Origin: JAICLK01 sp963810525
Lineage (GTDB): Bacteria; Patescibacteriota; Saccharimonadia; Saccharimonadales; UBA4665
Reading direction: 5' to 3'
DNA length: 64,000 bases
NCBI GenBank assembly: GCA_963810525.1
Contig: CAWENB010000003.1
Location: forward strand, 1,057,816-1,121,815
Part shown: one piece after another, positions 43,819-53,260 of the stretch
Layout of the letters: each line of letters begins with the position of its first letter
Position numbering within the stretch: the stretch's first letter is position 1
Translations under genes and position numbers: made by a program
Notes under the pieces: generated by a model
Databases searched by the model: none
Seen by the model: the letters and a program-made list of their open reading frames with translations, nothing else
What the model was told of the DNA's origin: nothing

Positions 43819-46751
43819 TATGGAGCTATGTAGCACGTCCCGTTACGTGCGTTCGCTGTGTTGTTGGAGGTTACGGAGATAGTCAGCACGTCGCCCTTTG
43901 CGACGACGCAGGTGCCGGCCGTGTCCACGCAAGTCACGGCGTTGGTACAGACGGAGGTCGGGGCCGACGAACAGGCGCTGGTTGTGTCAACCAGCGTAAA
44001 CGTGGTCGTGTGCCCTGCCGTACCCTCAGCCGCCGACTGTCCGCAGTTCAGTTGCGTATAGGTAATCGCCTTGCCTGCGGGTATTTCAGCATTCGCCTCC
44101 GTCCCGGTAGCTGTTGACGTGCCGATGGGAAAGAAATAATCCGTTGTTGCGGTTGTCGGCAGCGTCAGCCCAGTGCCCATCATGGTTGCGTTAGGCACGT
44201 TGAAGTAGGTCCAGCCAGTGCCCGCGCCGCCATCCGTGGCTACCCCCTGACCCGCCGTGCCGCTGGTGATGGGTAGCGTAATCGTCGGCGTCCCGGCCGC
44301 TGCGGGCGCTTGCAGCACCGCATGACCACTGCTGCTGCCATAGAGCTCTACGGGACCGTAAATCTCGAAGTCCTGTAGATTCTCCGTCGGCTGACCGGCA
44401 ATCACGTAGCCCTTGTTGCCCGTGACCGGCACAATGTCCAAGAGGGTGTATTTCGTCGCTGCCGGAATGCCGCTATTGGCCGCGCTCTCGCCAACAAACG
44501 CAGCCTCTCCGGCGTTTAGGAAGTTGGAAAGAATGAACATCCTCGGGTCGGCTGTATCGGCCGGGTCAAGGGCGATGCCGAAGCTGAAGTCCTGCATCGA
44601 AATGTAGCCCATGCCTAGTGCCTCACCGCCCGGGTTTAGCGAACAGCCGGTGATATAGCCGACGCCCTCAGACTCATACTGCCACGCGCACTGCGGGCTG
44701 CCACCGTTGGCGTCACCCCAGGAGTAGACCGAGATGGAGGCGTTGTTCACCTGCCACGTCGGGGTCTGGCCGCCAGCCGAGTTGCCGAGGCTGATGACGT
44801 TTGACCCGCCATCGAGCTGAACACCGTTCTCGAACTCATTACCGGCTAGTGTCATGCCCAGCAGCGTTGCGGCACCAAGCGCCGTAGCCGGCTGCCAGTA
44901 GCTGTAACTGCCGCTGTTGTGGGTCGAGTCGTCAATCGTGCCGGTAATGAAGCCGCCTGAGCCGCTGGAGTTCTTGATACACACCCGCTGCGCCGAGACG
45001 ACGCTGGAGAGGGCGCAGTTGGGGGCAACTATCTCTGCGAACTGACCGACGTTCATCAAATCTACGCAGGTAGCCAGCTCACCCACGCAGCCCGGGTCGA
45101 ACATCTTGGACGCGAATCCCGCGTTGGGGGTCTCGAAGATTAGTCCCTCGGCGTTGTTCTTGTCCGTGGCGTTGTAGGTAATGGTCCAAGGCGTGTTGAT
45201 GTCAGTACCGGAGACATCGGCTGCCGGCGGGCCATTATAGGCCACGCCACCGAGGGTGCCGCCAATCTGTGCCGCGTGGTGAGCCCCAGCGACGGTTACG
45301 TGGTCAATGGTCGTCTGGTCAGTGCCTCCGGGCGTCGTTGCGTCGGAGTCTGCGTACCAGCCGGTCATGCCGAGCGTCAGGGCGCTCCCTGCACCGCAAG
45401 CTGTGTCGCTGAGGCTGGTGTTGAGCCCGCCATAGCACCTGTCGTCGATTGTCAAGCCATGCAGCGCTTGAGCCACACCGTCCCAGATAACGACAGTCGG
45501 AAGGCCGTCGGTCTGGCCGGAATAGACCAGCGTCGTTCCGTAACCAAGGTTCGGAGCCGCTGCGCTGTTGGCGTCAAACTCGGTCGAGCCAAAGTCACCG
45601 TCGATGTAGACCTGCGAGGGGACGACAATCGGACGGGGGATGGAATAGTGCCCTCGGGGCCACTTGAGCTTGCCGCCAGCCGGAGTCGTGGCGTTGGGGG
45701 TGTTTACCACCAGAGCCGCAACAGCCGAGTTAAACACCGCCGTGTCGTCCGGAACGACAGTAACCGAGCCGCTGCCGACGGTAGTCGCAGTCCCAATGGC
45801 CATCGTCGTTGTCCCGCCGCCGGAGACAATGGTCGTAAAGACAGAATCTCTCGTGGCCGACATTGGGGGATTGGGGCCTGCCGAGGCCGGAAAGCCATAG
45901 TCCGTGTAGCCTAGACACGACCCGCTGCCCGGACAGCCAGTCGCCGCCTGAGCGTTGCCATAGACCCAGCCAATGAGCTTCATGGTCGAACAGGCCGCGC
46001 CGGTGCAGAAGTAGACCTTGTAGTAAGCTGCGTTGGCGACTTGGTTCCAGGTGAAGTTGTTGAACTGATTGGCCCCGAGCGTTGCTGCGGCAGAGCTGGT
46101 GTAGGTGATGGTGCTGCACGCGCTCTCGCCCATGTTGGCATCGACGGTCGTAACGCAATAACCATCGACGGTCGAGCCAGTATGACCGTTGGAGCCAGTG
46201 AGCGAGTTGACGGTCAACTCGCCAGACGGAGCGCCAAGGGCGTTCGCCGGGCCGGCGTTCAGTACCGCTACGTGCTGGCCGTTGACGAGAGTATTAGCTC
46301 CGCAGCTGGTCAAGTTGACGGAGCCGTTGGCCGTACAGGATGAGCTGGTTAGTGTGTCGGTATTGAGGCCGTAAGCTTGGATGTTCGGCTCACCGTTGAC
46401 ATTAGCCCCAGTGAGGTTGCTATTAGCGCCACCTCCAGCACCGTTAAAGGGTAAGGAAAGGGGCGTAGAGCCCCCATTGACGGTATTGACGGTCAGCTTG
46501 CCGGGCGTCGAGATTGAGGCGCTTACGTCGCCGCTTATGGTCGAGCAGCCGTTGACGCCGCTTGTCTGGCCGGTGATGAATGAGCCGGACGGACATGGGG
46601 CAAGAGGCTGAAGGGCGTTAATCTGGGCCTGAATGTCGTTGACGAAGTTCTGGTCAGCGGTCCAGGTCGTCACGCCACGGCTAATACTTTGGGCGTTAAC
46701 CGAGCTAGCGGCTAGAAAGATGGACGCTAACGCTAGAAGGAGCTTTTTCAT
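43818..46751 (-). CDS. Large beta-helix tail-fibre or secreted adhesin-like protein
   Basis: 977 aa. The N-terminus MKKLLLALASIFLAASSVNA is a good signal peptide. NDIQAQINALQPL and GDVSASISTPGKLTVNTVNG are typical of phage tail-fibre shafts. The middle has pectate-lyase-like beta-helix features (HYSIPRPIVVPSQVYIDGDF, GLTIDDRCYGG). It is rich in Gly, Ser and Thr. A signal peptide on a fibre protein is odd: either the protein is exported, or the N-terminus mimics host secreted proteins. It is followed by the spanin-like gene (TAATG). Confidence 0.65.
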   Translation of the reverse strand: MKKLLLALASIFLAASSVNAQSISRGVTTWTADQNFVNDIQAQINALQPLAPCPSGSFITGQTSGVNGCSTISGDVSASISTPGKLTVNTVNGGSTPLSLPFNGAGGGANSNLTGANVNGEPNIQAYGLNTDTLTSSSCTANGSVNLTSCGANTLVNGQHVAVLNAGPANALGAPSGELTVNSLTGSNGHTGSTVDGYCVTTVDANMGESACSTITYTSSAAATLGANQFNNFTWNQVANAAYYKVYFCTGAACSTMKLIGWVYGNAQAATGCPGSGSCLGYTDYGFPASAGPNPPMSATRDSVFTTIVSGGGTTTMAIGTATTVGSGSVTVVPDDTAVFNSAVAALVVNTPNATTPAGGKLKWPRGHYSIPRPIVVPSQVYIDGDFGSTEFDANSAAAPNLGYGTTLVYSGQTDGLPTVVIWDGVAQALHGLTIDDRCYGGLNTSLSDTACGAGSALTLGMTGWYADSDATTPGGTDQTTIDHVTVAGAHHAAQIGGTLGGVAYNGPPAADVSGTDINTPWTITYNATDKNNAEGLIFETPNAGFASKMFDPGCVGELATCVDLMNVGQFAEIVAPNCALSSVVSAQRVCIKNSSGSGGFITGTIDDSTHNSGSYSYWQPATALGAATLLGMTLAGNEFENGVQLDGGSNVISLGNSAGGQTPTWQVNNASISVYSWGDANGGSPQCAWQYESEGVGYITGCSLNPGGEALGMGYISMQDFSFGIALDPADTADPRMFILSNFLNAGEAAFVGESAANSGIPAATKYTLLDIVPVTGNKGYVIAGQPTENLQDFEIYGPVELYGSSSGHAVLQAPAAAGTPTITLPITSGTAGQGVATDGGAGTGWTYFNVPNATMMGTGLTLPTTATTDYFFPIGTSTATGTEANAEIPAGKAITYTQLNCGQSAAEGTAGHTTTFTLVDTTSACSSAPTSVCTNAVTCVDTAGTCVVAKGDVLTISVTSNNTANARNGTCYIAP

Positions 46752-46930
46752 CTGCTGTGCGTTCTCTTGTGCTTGCGATGGCCCTTTCGACCCTTTTTGT
46801 GCTTCTTCTTGCCTCGACGCTGGTTGGCATAGGCAGCAGCCACTGCCTGATCCCTCGGATGACCTGAGCGAATCATTTCCGAAATGTTACGGGAGCGTAC
46901 TTCGGCTCCGGAGCCGCTTTCTAAAGGCAT
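46748..46930 (-). CDS. Small basic virion-region protein (60 aa)
   Basis: VRSRNISEMIRSGHPRDQAV then AAAYANQRRG and a Lys/Arg/His-rich tail. The pattern ISEMIRSGHP..QAVA.AY is one I know from short basic proteins of many podovirus-like phages. Function unknown; possibly DNA condensation or packaging. Confidence 0.65.
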   Translation of the reverse strand: MPLESGSGAEVRSRNISEMIRSGHPRDQAVAAAYANQRRGKKKHKKGRKGHRKHKRTHSR

Positions 46931-48531
46931 TATCTTGTCTCCGCATCGGTAGCTGCATTAGTTCCGCCACCGAGAAGTAGTCTGGGGATAGCTCCGGGCT
47001 TGACGTGACCACGACCAGCGACCTCGCCCACAGGTCTGGTGACGAGTGGCGCTCCACCGGCAATGTTGCCGACGGTTTCTGCGCTGGCCGCTGCATGACC
47101 GCGAGGGCCATACATGATCATTCGGAGGCGGCTGAGCTCACCTGGCTGGTCAAAGTAGCTTTCATTGGCCTCGTAATTAGGCTTGTCTGGAGCGTTGCGC
47201 CGAAAGAGCTGTCTTACTTGGTCGAAGGTATCGTCCTTAAGTCTGTTTTGGTAGTGTCGGGGATGTAAGTCTAGCTCTTGATTTATGGCGTCGAGGTCTA
47301 CGTGCCCCGACGGCACTTTGATAGCTCCCTCGTAGTCAGCGACCTGACGCAGGGACGCGAACATGGCGTATTCCTCGTTGATGGCATCGTAGTTATCTCG
47401 AAGCTGTGGGCTATAAGTGCTGAGCTTGTCTCGGATGGCGCTCTTGCTGAGCTCTAGCTTGTCCATTGCATCCATCACCGCCGGCCCGGCCTTCATGCCT
47501 CCCTCGTCATTGTAGACCATCCGACGCAAGCTCTTCACCTTCTTCATGCCACGAGTCAGTTGGGCAGCGTCTTCGAGAATGCCCCTGACCTTCGCCTTTG
47601 CGTCCCGAGCCTCTTTCCAGAGCTGCTCGGTGTATTGCTGGTTGGCGCGAGAGTTCGGGTTCATGGGGGTCTTGAGCTTGTCCAAGAAGTCCTGCTGAAC
47701 CTTGCGGGCGCGGGCAAGGGCATCCTGATGAATTACGTCTGATAGGTCTTCCATCTTGCCGCCAAAGCGATTAAAGGCCTCTCGGCTCACCTGACCCCGG
47801 CGCAATGCCCTAACCCAGTTGCCGAAGCGGGCAAATTCCCTATCAAAGCTCTTAAGATTCAAAATGTCAGACAGTTGCTTAGCGGGCTTTACGTCCCACT
47901 CACGGTCTGTCAGCTCACCGCGTTTCAGGAAGTCTCTTGCCGCCCCGAGCTCACCAGGAATGCGAGCAGTCTCGCCAATGGAGCTGGCCAGAAGGCCCTG
48001 ACCGGCCCCCTGAAGCCCGCCTTCGCCGCTTAGAGCGCCTGTGATGCCGCCAACGAGAGGCGGGATACCCAAGCGCAGTGCTGCGCTCTCAGGATTGAGA
48101 AGTAAAGAGGCATCTACGGCCTTGCCGGTCAGGCTGTCAGGGACAAGCGCCCTTGACACCGGACCACCGAAGCTCTCGGTGTCCTCTTTTATGCCAGTCT
48201 CCGAAATTGGTGTGCCGCCAAGAGCATCCAAGCCAGCACCCATCGCGCCCACCGCCGGAGCCATGTACCTGTCCCGGATGCTGTTGATGTATCCGTTGAC
48301 GCTCTCCAGCCAGTTCTCCTGCCCAGCCGCCTTGACCTTGTTCTGAAGTATCTTGGGCGTATTGGTGCTGGCCATGATGAGAGGTTTGTTGGCGATGAGC
48401 CGGCGCTCAAACTCCTTGTCCTTGGTCGCCGGGGCCAGAATCCAGAGCTTGCCGTCCTTCGTGCGGCCGAAGCGGTACTGGCGTGCCTGAGCTTCCTTTT
48501 GGAGCTGGGCTAGTGTCGTTGCGTCAGCCAT
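46930..48531 (-). CDS. Probable internal virion protein (533 aa)
   Basis: Ala/Gly-rich regions (GAMGAGLDALGGTPISETGI, ITGALSGEGGLQGAGQGLLA) alternate with long charged helices. This is the composition of ejection or core proteins of podovirus-like phages. No enzyme motif. It overlaps its neighbours end to start, in the usual late-gene order between tail and fibre genes. Confidence 0.5.
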   Translation of the reverse strand: MADATTLAQLQKEAQARQYRFGRTKDGKLWILAPATKDKEFERRLIANKPLIMASTNTPKILQNKVKAAGQENWLESVNGYINSIRDRYMAPAVGAMGAGLDALGGTPISETGIKEDTESFGGPVSRALVPDSLTGKAVDASLLLNPESAALRLGIPPLVGGITGALSGEGGLQGAGQGLLASSIGETARIPGELGAARDFLKRGELTDREWDVKPAKQLSDILNLKSFDREFARFGNWVRALRRGQVSREAFNRFGGKMEDLSDVIHQDALARARKVQQDFLDKLKTPMNPNSRANQQYTEQLWKEARDAKAKVRGILEDAAQLTRGMKKVKSLRRMVYNDEGGMKAGPAVMDAMDKLELSKSAIRDKLSTYSPQLRDNYDAINEEYAMFASLRQVADYEGAIKVPSGHVDLDAINQELDLHPRHYQNRLKDDTFDQVRQLFRRNAPDKPNYEANESYFDQPGELSRLRMIMYGPRGHAAASAETVGNIAGGAPLVTRPVGEVAGRGHVKPGAIPRLLLGGGTNAATDAETR

Positions 48532-49946
48532 TAGTGAATCTCAGCTCCCGGAGGGGCTCCGTCGTCGGTGTCAGGGGTAGGAGCTTCGGTTGGTGCGGGT
48601 GTCTCAGCAGGCTCGGGAGCTTCTGGCGTTGAACTCGCTGCGTTCATTGCGTCATTCACGCTCTTAAAGTAAACTCCGGGGGCTCCAGAGTCCATGTTCA
48701 GGTCACTCAGCTTCTGATCAAACATCTGCTGAAGGACGTTGAGCTTAGCTTGAGCCTGCTCCTTGGTCTCTCGGCCCGTGGGCAGCACGGCGTCGATGTC
48801 CTTGGAGGTAATTAAGCCGGCCGTGTCGTCGCCCGTGATGCGAGTGAACTCGACGAGGTTGACGGGGCGAGTCGAGCCGGTGAAGGCTTTCTGAAGCTGA
48901 AGAGCTGCCGAAGTTCGGTCTGCGCCAAACATAGCCTCGCTTACACCACCCGCGCGGGCCTTTACGGCTATTCGCCAGCGGTTGGCAAAGGTATTCATCC
49001 AGTTTCTGTACGTGTTGCCTGCGTCGCCCGGCAGAACCTGTGCCGCATCTGATGCCAGTCGAATTATCTGCTGTCGAGCGGCTGACAGATTTGGAATGGT
49101 CTCTGTGGCTGTCTTTCGATCCACAAAGACATACCTACTGCCGGGAGCCAAGGCTTGCCGGGCGCTAATGGTAGTCGGATTCACCGGTCGCATGGTCTCC
49201 CGGTCATAAAGCACGCTGTTCTTAAGCTGCGTGAGCATCGGGATAGGTGTCTTGTCTAACTGGAAGTTCAGAAGTGTGTTGGCTCGATCAAGGAGCTTTG
49301 TGTCGGCCCCAGAAATCTGGAACTTGAGCTTGTCGGCCATGTACTGAGACCATTTGGCCTTATTGGTCTGGTACAGCTGCATCTCAGTCTTGGCCTCAGC
49401 CCCCGCTGGCTTGTCGTACTGAGGGGCTCGAACAGGCGTGCCGTCAGGCTGTCGGACATAAGCCTCGGTGCTGGAAGGACTCAGGAAGAATGGCTTCTTG
49501 AAGGCTATGGCCTGTCGCTGAGCAGCTTCCTGAAGGGTCTGCTGATGCTGCTGCTGTCCATAAGCTCGGCTCTTGTAGTCCTCCAAGGTCTTCTCGGCAT
49601 TCTCTGGCGTCATCTGGTTAACGGCATCGAGCGTGCCTTGAGGCGGGGCTAGGCCCTGACCAGCCAAGGCCTCAATCTGAGCCGCTACGTCGCCCTCAGA
49701 CTGGTGCTGCTTCTGCCGGTTAGCGGCGTTAGTCAGCCCGAGATTACCCAGAGCCTCCAGCGGAGCGCCAATGGGCCGGCCCTTGGCCGCCTCAAAGGAG
49801 CCAATCAGAGCCGGTACAGCGCTCAGGATGCCCTCTACGCCGGGGGTGTAGATGTCCCCAGGCTGAGTGGTTCCCGACTTAGCCTGACCCTTGTCGTCAA
49901 GTGTCGGTATCCCAATAAGGGACTTGAGAATGTCAGCGAGAGGCAC
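48531..49946 (-). CDS. Probable internal virion protein (471 aa)
   Basis: Starts MPLADILKSLIGIPTLDDKG, with a Gln-rich helical stretch (YGQQQHQQTLQEAAQRQ) and a long helical body. It ends in a Pro/Ala/Thr-rich acidic tail. No named domain. Position and composition suggest an ejection or scaffold protein. Confidence 0.5.
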   Translation of the reverse strand: MPLADILKSLIGIPTLDDKGQAKSGTTQPGDIYTPGVEGILSAVPALIGSFEAAKGRPIGAPLEALGNLGLTNAANRQKQHQSEGDVAAQIEALAGQGLAPPQGTLDAVNQMTPENAEKTLEDYKSRAYGQQQHQQTLQEAAQRQAIAFKKPFFLSPSSTEAYVRQPDGTPVRAPQYDKPAGAEAKTEMQLYQTNKAKWSQYMADKLKFQISGADTKLLDRANTLLNFQLDKTPIPMLTQLKNSVLYDRETMRPVNPTTISARQALAPGSRYVFVDRKTATETIPNLSAARQQIIRLASDAAQVLPGDAGNTYRNWMNTFANRWRIAVKARAGGVSEAMFGADRTSAALQLQKAFTGSTRPVNLVEFTRITGDDTAGLITSKDIDAVLPTGRETKEQAQAKLNVLQQMFDQKLSDLNMDSGAPGVYFKSVNDAMNAASSTPEAPEPAETPAPTEAPTPDTDDGAPPGAEIH

Positions 49947-49948
49947 TT

Positions 49949-50398
49949 CTACCTCCGCGAGGAGAGAAGCTTAAGGAGTTGCTGAAGGAGCTGAGCCTGA
50001 TTGCCGCCGGACTGACTTTGTGGGCCCTGAGTAATGGCGTTTGGCACGCCACCGCCTTTGGGAGGGTTAATGGGGCCGGTTTGAGGAGCCTGTGCGGCTT
50101 TTGGTGAAAGAAAGCTGCCCCCTAACGAACCCAGCGACCCACCAATCTCTCCGCCCACAGGACCACCAAAGTATGAACCAAGCGCTCCGCCACCTATACC
50201 ACCAAGGCTGCTGGCCAAACCCTGTCCTTGTCCGGCCTTGAGTCCAGAGGCCGCACCGCCACCAAGCTGACTCAGCAGCGACGGCGGGGTCTGGCCGGTG
50301 TTCATCTGGGTAGCTTGGGCGGGCGAAAGGCCGCTGGGGCCGGGAAAGGGGGCGTTACCAGCCGCTCCCTTACCAAACAGGTCTGTTAGACCGGGCAT
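49949..50398 (-). CDS. Gly/Pro/Gln-rich virion-region protein (149 aa)
   Basis: Starts MPGLTDLFGKGAAGNAPFPG. The middle is a Gly-rich zipper-like stretch (LGGIGGGALGSYFGGPVGGE), suggesting a membrane-active or capsid-inner protein. It ends QLLQQLLKLLSSRR. It may be delivered into the host membrane at infection. Confidence 0.5.
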   Translation of the reverse strand: MPGLTDLFGKGAAGNAPFPGPSGLSPAQATQMNTGQTPPSLLSQLGGGAASGLKAGQGQGLASSLGGIGGGALGSYFGGPVGGEIGGSLGSLGGSFLSPKAAQAPQTGPINPPKGGGVPNAITQGPQSQSGGNQAQLLQQLLKLLSSRR

Positions 50399-50685
50399 TA
50401 GAACTTACTCTGTGCGCTCTGTGTCTGTCCCAAGCTCTGCTGAAGCGCGTTAAGCGAGCTGGTGCTGGTGTTGCTGGCGGGGTTGAACGTCGGGACGCCA
50501 GTCGGTGTCGGCGTAGAGCCAGAGGCGTTACTGGGCTGGCCGAGGATGTTGTTGCCGTTCAGGACGCTGTAGGGCTGGCTGGACAGCGCTCCGCCACCGA
50601 GGCCAATGCCGCCGGTCGTTGAGCTGCCGCTGCCTCCGCCAAGGAAGTTCTGAAGCGTGCTGGCTGTGTCGGTTTGAGCGCCCAT
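50398..50685 (-). CDS. Gly/Ser-rich virion-region protein (95 aa)
   Basis: Starts MGAQTDTASTLQNFLGGGSG; low complexity with Asn, Ser and Thr. The start MGA... and the ending QSKF resemble the neighbouring genes at 50685 (ending GKF) and 51025 (ending PKF). The three may be related. Confidence 0.45.
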   Translation of the reverse strand: MGAQTDTASTLQNFLGGGSGSSTTGGIGLGGGALSSQPYSVLNGNNILGQPSNASGSTPTPTGVPTFNPASNTSTSSLNALQQSLGQTQSAQSKF

Positions 50686-51023
50686 TAGAACTTACCCGCT
50701 GCCGCCGGGCCAGCTGCGCTGGCCTTGTTGCCCAGAAACTGCTGAAGACTGGATGGCATCTGGCTGATGTTGCCGAGCTGAGACTGAATCCCGGCCCATG
50801 AGGGCGTCTGAGGCGTCTGCGGAGGGCCGGAGTAACCCTGCGTGGCCGGCAGGAATAAACGGCACCAACGGGCTACACTGATGGCGCACCCATCGGCCCT
50901 GGAGTAATTATCTGGCACGCCGGGGCTATGAAGAGCCGAGACGCGTCCGCCAGAGCCACGACGTTACCGAAGCTTTGGGGCTGAGTAGAACTGGGGGTAT
51001 TGCTTGTCTGAGTTAGCGCCCAT
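50685..51023 (-). pseudogene. Virion-region protein gene broken by several one-base shifts
   Basis: ATG 51023 begins MGANSDKQYPQFYSAPK. The coherent sequence then jumps frames three times: SFGNVVALADASRLFIAPAC, then SPLVPFIPAGHAG, then YSGPPQTPQTPSWAGIQ to the end at 50685 (AAGPAAAGKF). The shifts fall at CCCC (about 50973), at a T (about 50880) and at GGG (about 50839). Corrected, it is a protein of about 112 aa like its neighbours. This looks like uncorrected indels rather than gene decay. Confidence 0.5.
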
Positions 51024-51024
51024 A

Positions 51025-51735
51025 TTAGAACTTCGGCGGGGTCGTTATGGAGTTACTCGTGCCGCCGCCAATGACGTTACCGAGGAGGCTAAGGGGGCCC
51101 TGTTGGATGCCTTGGGCGTACTGCCACTGCTGCTGGAGCTGGTTGAAGAGGTTCTGGGCCTGCTCTTGAGCCAACTGCTGTGGCATACCGGCGGCAGTAA
51201 GGGCGTTCTGAAGGTCGGTAGTCTGCTGGTTGTACTGCTGAGCGCCCAAGCCCATCAGCTGTCCAGAGGCGTTAAGCTGATTGGCTGCTCCCTGTTGAAG
51301 AATGGGTAAGAGGGATGACTGATTGGCCTGAGCAACGGCCGAAAGAGCCGCGCCGCTGTTGCCGAGGCCCATCAGAGCTGCTTGCTGAAGCACCTGAGGA
51401 TCGGTAAAGGTGTTTAGGTTACCTATCTCAGCCTGCGTGGCCTGAGATTCACCCCCGCCAGGGGCTGTGAATTGCTGAAGAGTGCTTTGGGCATTCTGCT
51501 CGGCCGGGTTCAGATTGCCCGTAAGACCTTGAATCTCGTTGATTAGTCCTGTCTGCGCGGTTGTAAATGGCGCTGTCTGAAGCAACGGCACCATACCGAA
51601 CAGCTGGGACAGCTGCGGAAGGTCAAGCTGAGCCGCCTCAGCCTCTTTCGTCCCGCCTTGAATATACGGCTTCAGCCACCCCGGGATATTCGGGCTGGAC
51701 TGGCCGCTAGAAGTAGTTGTACTGCCTGAGCCCAT
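51025..51735 (-). CDS. Gln-rich virion protein (236 aa)
   Basis: Starts MGSGSTTTSSGQSSPNIPGW, then a helical Gln/Ala-rich body (QEQAQNLFNQLQQQWQYAQG). The Gln-rich helical layout fits a minor virion or ejection protein. No domain recognised. Confidence 0.5.
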   Translation of the reverse strand: MGSGSTTTSSGQSSPNIPGWLKPYIQGGTKEAEAAQLDLPQLSQLFGMVPLLQTAPFTTAQTGLINEIQGLTGNLNPAEQNAQSTLQQFTAPGGGESQATQAEIGNLNTFTDPQVLQQAALMGLGNSGAALSAVAQANQSSLLPILQQGAANQLNASGQLMGLGAQQYNQQTTDLQNALTAAGMPQQLAQEQAQNLFNQLQQQWQYAQGIQQGPLSLLGNVIGGGTSNSITTPPKF

Positions 51736-51755
51736 CTATGCTTCTCCAAACACTA

Positions 51756-52277
51756 TTATACCAGTAGAGATGGGACAGGGGAACTAAGCTGGAACTCGAT
51801 TACTGACCGGACCTTGGCAGCGGAATGTCCGGTGGAGTCCAAATACCGAGCAAAAGCCGCAGGATTTCGCCACGTACTCATCTCCCCTTTGGTTATCTTG
51901 GGTCGGTCGGGAGGGATGATGGCGTTGAGCTCAGCCACCCACTTGTCTACCTCTTTCATAATATCGTTCTGAATCAGTACTCCATCGTAGCCCTTATCCA
52001 TCTCAGCTTGGTAGATAAAGACAAAGGGCCGGCCGTAGTTCTCCAGTATCCAACTGGCCATGTGGCCGACGACCTGACTGTCCGCAAAGGCCAGCCAATA
52101 GCCGGTGGTCTTGGGCAGGCTGACCCACTTCTGGGTGATGTCGTAGATGACGGAGTCAGGGTCAGTAGACGGCAGGTTGGCTTGAATAAAGCTCCTGACT
52201 CGGCTACGGAAGGTCGGAAAGAGGCTCCAAGCGTAGTCATCTTCGGGAAGGAGGCGGTAGAAGCTGCCAGCTTTCAT
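51756..52277 (-). CDS. GNAT-like protein (173 aa)
   Basis: GYWLAFADSQVVGHMASWIL followed by RPFVFIYQAEMDKG and a helix (DIMKEVDKWVAELNAI) fits strands 3-4 and helix 3 of a GNAT acetyltransferase. The acetyl-CoA loop (Q/R-x-x-G-x-G/A) is not convincing. Such GNAT-like proteins occur among phage structural genes. It may be inactive or structural. Confidence 0.5.
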   Translation of the reverse strand: MKAGSFYRLLPEDDYAWSLFPTFRSRVRSFIQANLPSTDPDSVIYDITQKWVSLPKTTGYWLAFADSQVVGHMASWILENYGRPFVFIYQAEMDKGYDGVLIQNDIMKEVDKWVAELNAIIPPDRPKITKGEMSTWRNPAAFARYLDSTGHSAAKVRSVIEFQLSSPVPSLLV

Positions 52278-53251
52278 TAGACTCCTATGGCGATCCAGTA
52301 AGCTCCGAAGGTCTCGTTGCCAGAGTTCGAGTTACCAATTTGAAGCGTGAAGCCGGAGGTTGTTATAGTACCCGACTCAGCCCCAGTGGCCAGAAAGCGC
52401 GTAACGTCGGCTGTTGAGGAGCCGATGCCGCCAACGACGACAGCGTAGACGGCCGTGACAAACGCCGTTGGAAAGCTGACTGGCGTTGTGGCTGTCTTCG
52501 TGCCAGTGATGGTCGCCGGAGCCACAGTGCCCCACTGGACGAGAAAGGCGACAGGAGAGCCGCTGACAAGAGCCGGGATGGTGAGGTAGCCGGCTGCCGC
52601 GCTTACGCCCGGGAGCTGCTGCGTGGCCACAGGCTCACCAGTCAGGATGCCGTTGGGTACGCCAGTGAAGGTATATGTCCCCCCGAGGCTGGTGTTGGCC
52701 GTCAGCGGGAACGGCACAGTCGGCACTGGCGTCCCGGTCAGTATCCAAGCCGGCGTGGCGCTGTAGTAGTTCATGAAATACGTGCCGCTGGCTTGGATGA
52801 GACCATCGGTGACAGCTGCTCCGGTCGCTGAGACGATGCTTATGGCCCCGGTGCTGTTCAGGTTAAAGGTCGGAGCTGTGGTCGTGTTGGCCTGAGGGAA
52901 CATGACGGCAACCTGCTGACCGTTAACCAGAGAGCCGATGTCGCTGAACGTCCCGGCGAAGGCTATTGGGCCGCCCGTGGCCACGATGAACGGCACTTTG
53001 GCGTCGACGTACTGCTTGTTGGCAATGCCCAGAGCTGCTGATGGGTCGCCGCCGGTCAGTGCCCCGGCTGGAAAGGTCGGATTGCCACCTGAGTCAATGG
53101 CCGTGATGATGGGCGAGCCAATGGTGTTGCTGACGCCCTGAGGCAGGTTGAGCAGCCCCAAGAGAGCGTTGGTCAGGTTACGTATCTTCAGCGCCCCAAA
53201 TCGGGGGTTGTCGCTGTCGGCAGGAGTGCTGCCATCGAGAACTACGCTCAT
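52277..53251 (-). CDS. Tail-fibre or appendage protein (324 aa)
   Basis: Starts MSVVLDGSTPADSDNPRFGA. Then come beta-rich fibre-like sequences (NGQQVAVMFPQANTTTAPTF) and a C-terminal domain ending GNETFGAYWIAIGV. I associate this ending (ETFG.YWIAIG) with trimeric receptor-binding tips. No signal peptide here, unlike the fibre gene at 43818. Confidence 0.6.
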   Translation of the reverse strand: MSVVLDGSTPADSDNPRFGALKIRNLTNALLGLLNLPQGVSNTIGSPIITAIDSGGNPTFPAGALTGGDPSAALGIANKQYVDAKVPFIVATGGPIAFAGTFSDIGSLVNGQQVAVMFPQANTTTAPTFNLNSTGAISIVSATGAAVTDGLIQASGTYFMNYYSATPAWILTGTPVPTVPFPLTANTSLGGTYTFTGVPNGILTGEPVATQQLPGVSAAAGYLTIPALVSGSPVAFLVQWGTVAPATITGTKTATTPVSFPTAFVTAVYAVVVGGIGSSTADVTRFLATGAESGTITTSGFTLQIGNSNSGNETFGAYWIAIGV

Positions 53252-53260
53252 TTCAATCTC

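Noticed and set aside
45276..45914. Long plus-strand frame (212 codons) opposite the large fibre gene
   Set aside because: It is the antisense shadow of the GC-rich fibre gene; composition is Arg/Val-rich without domains.
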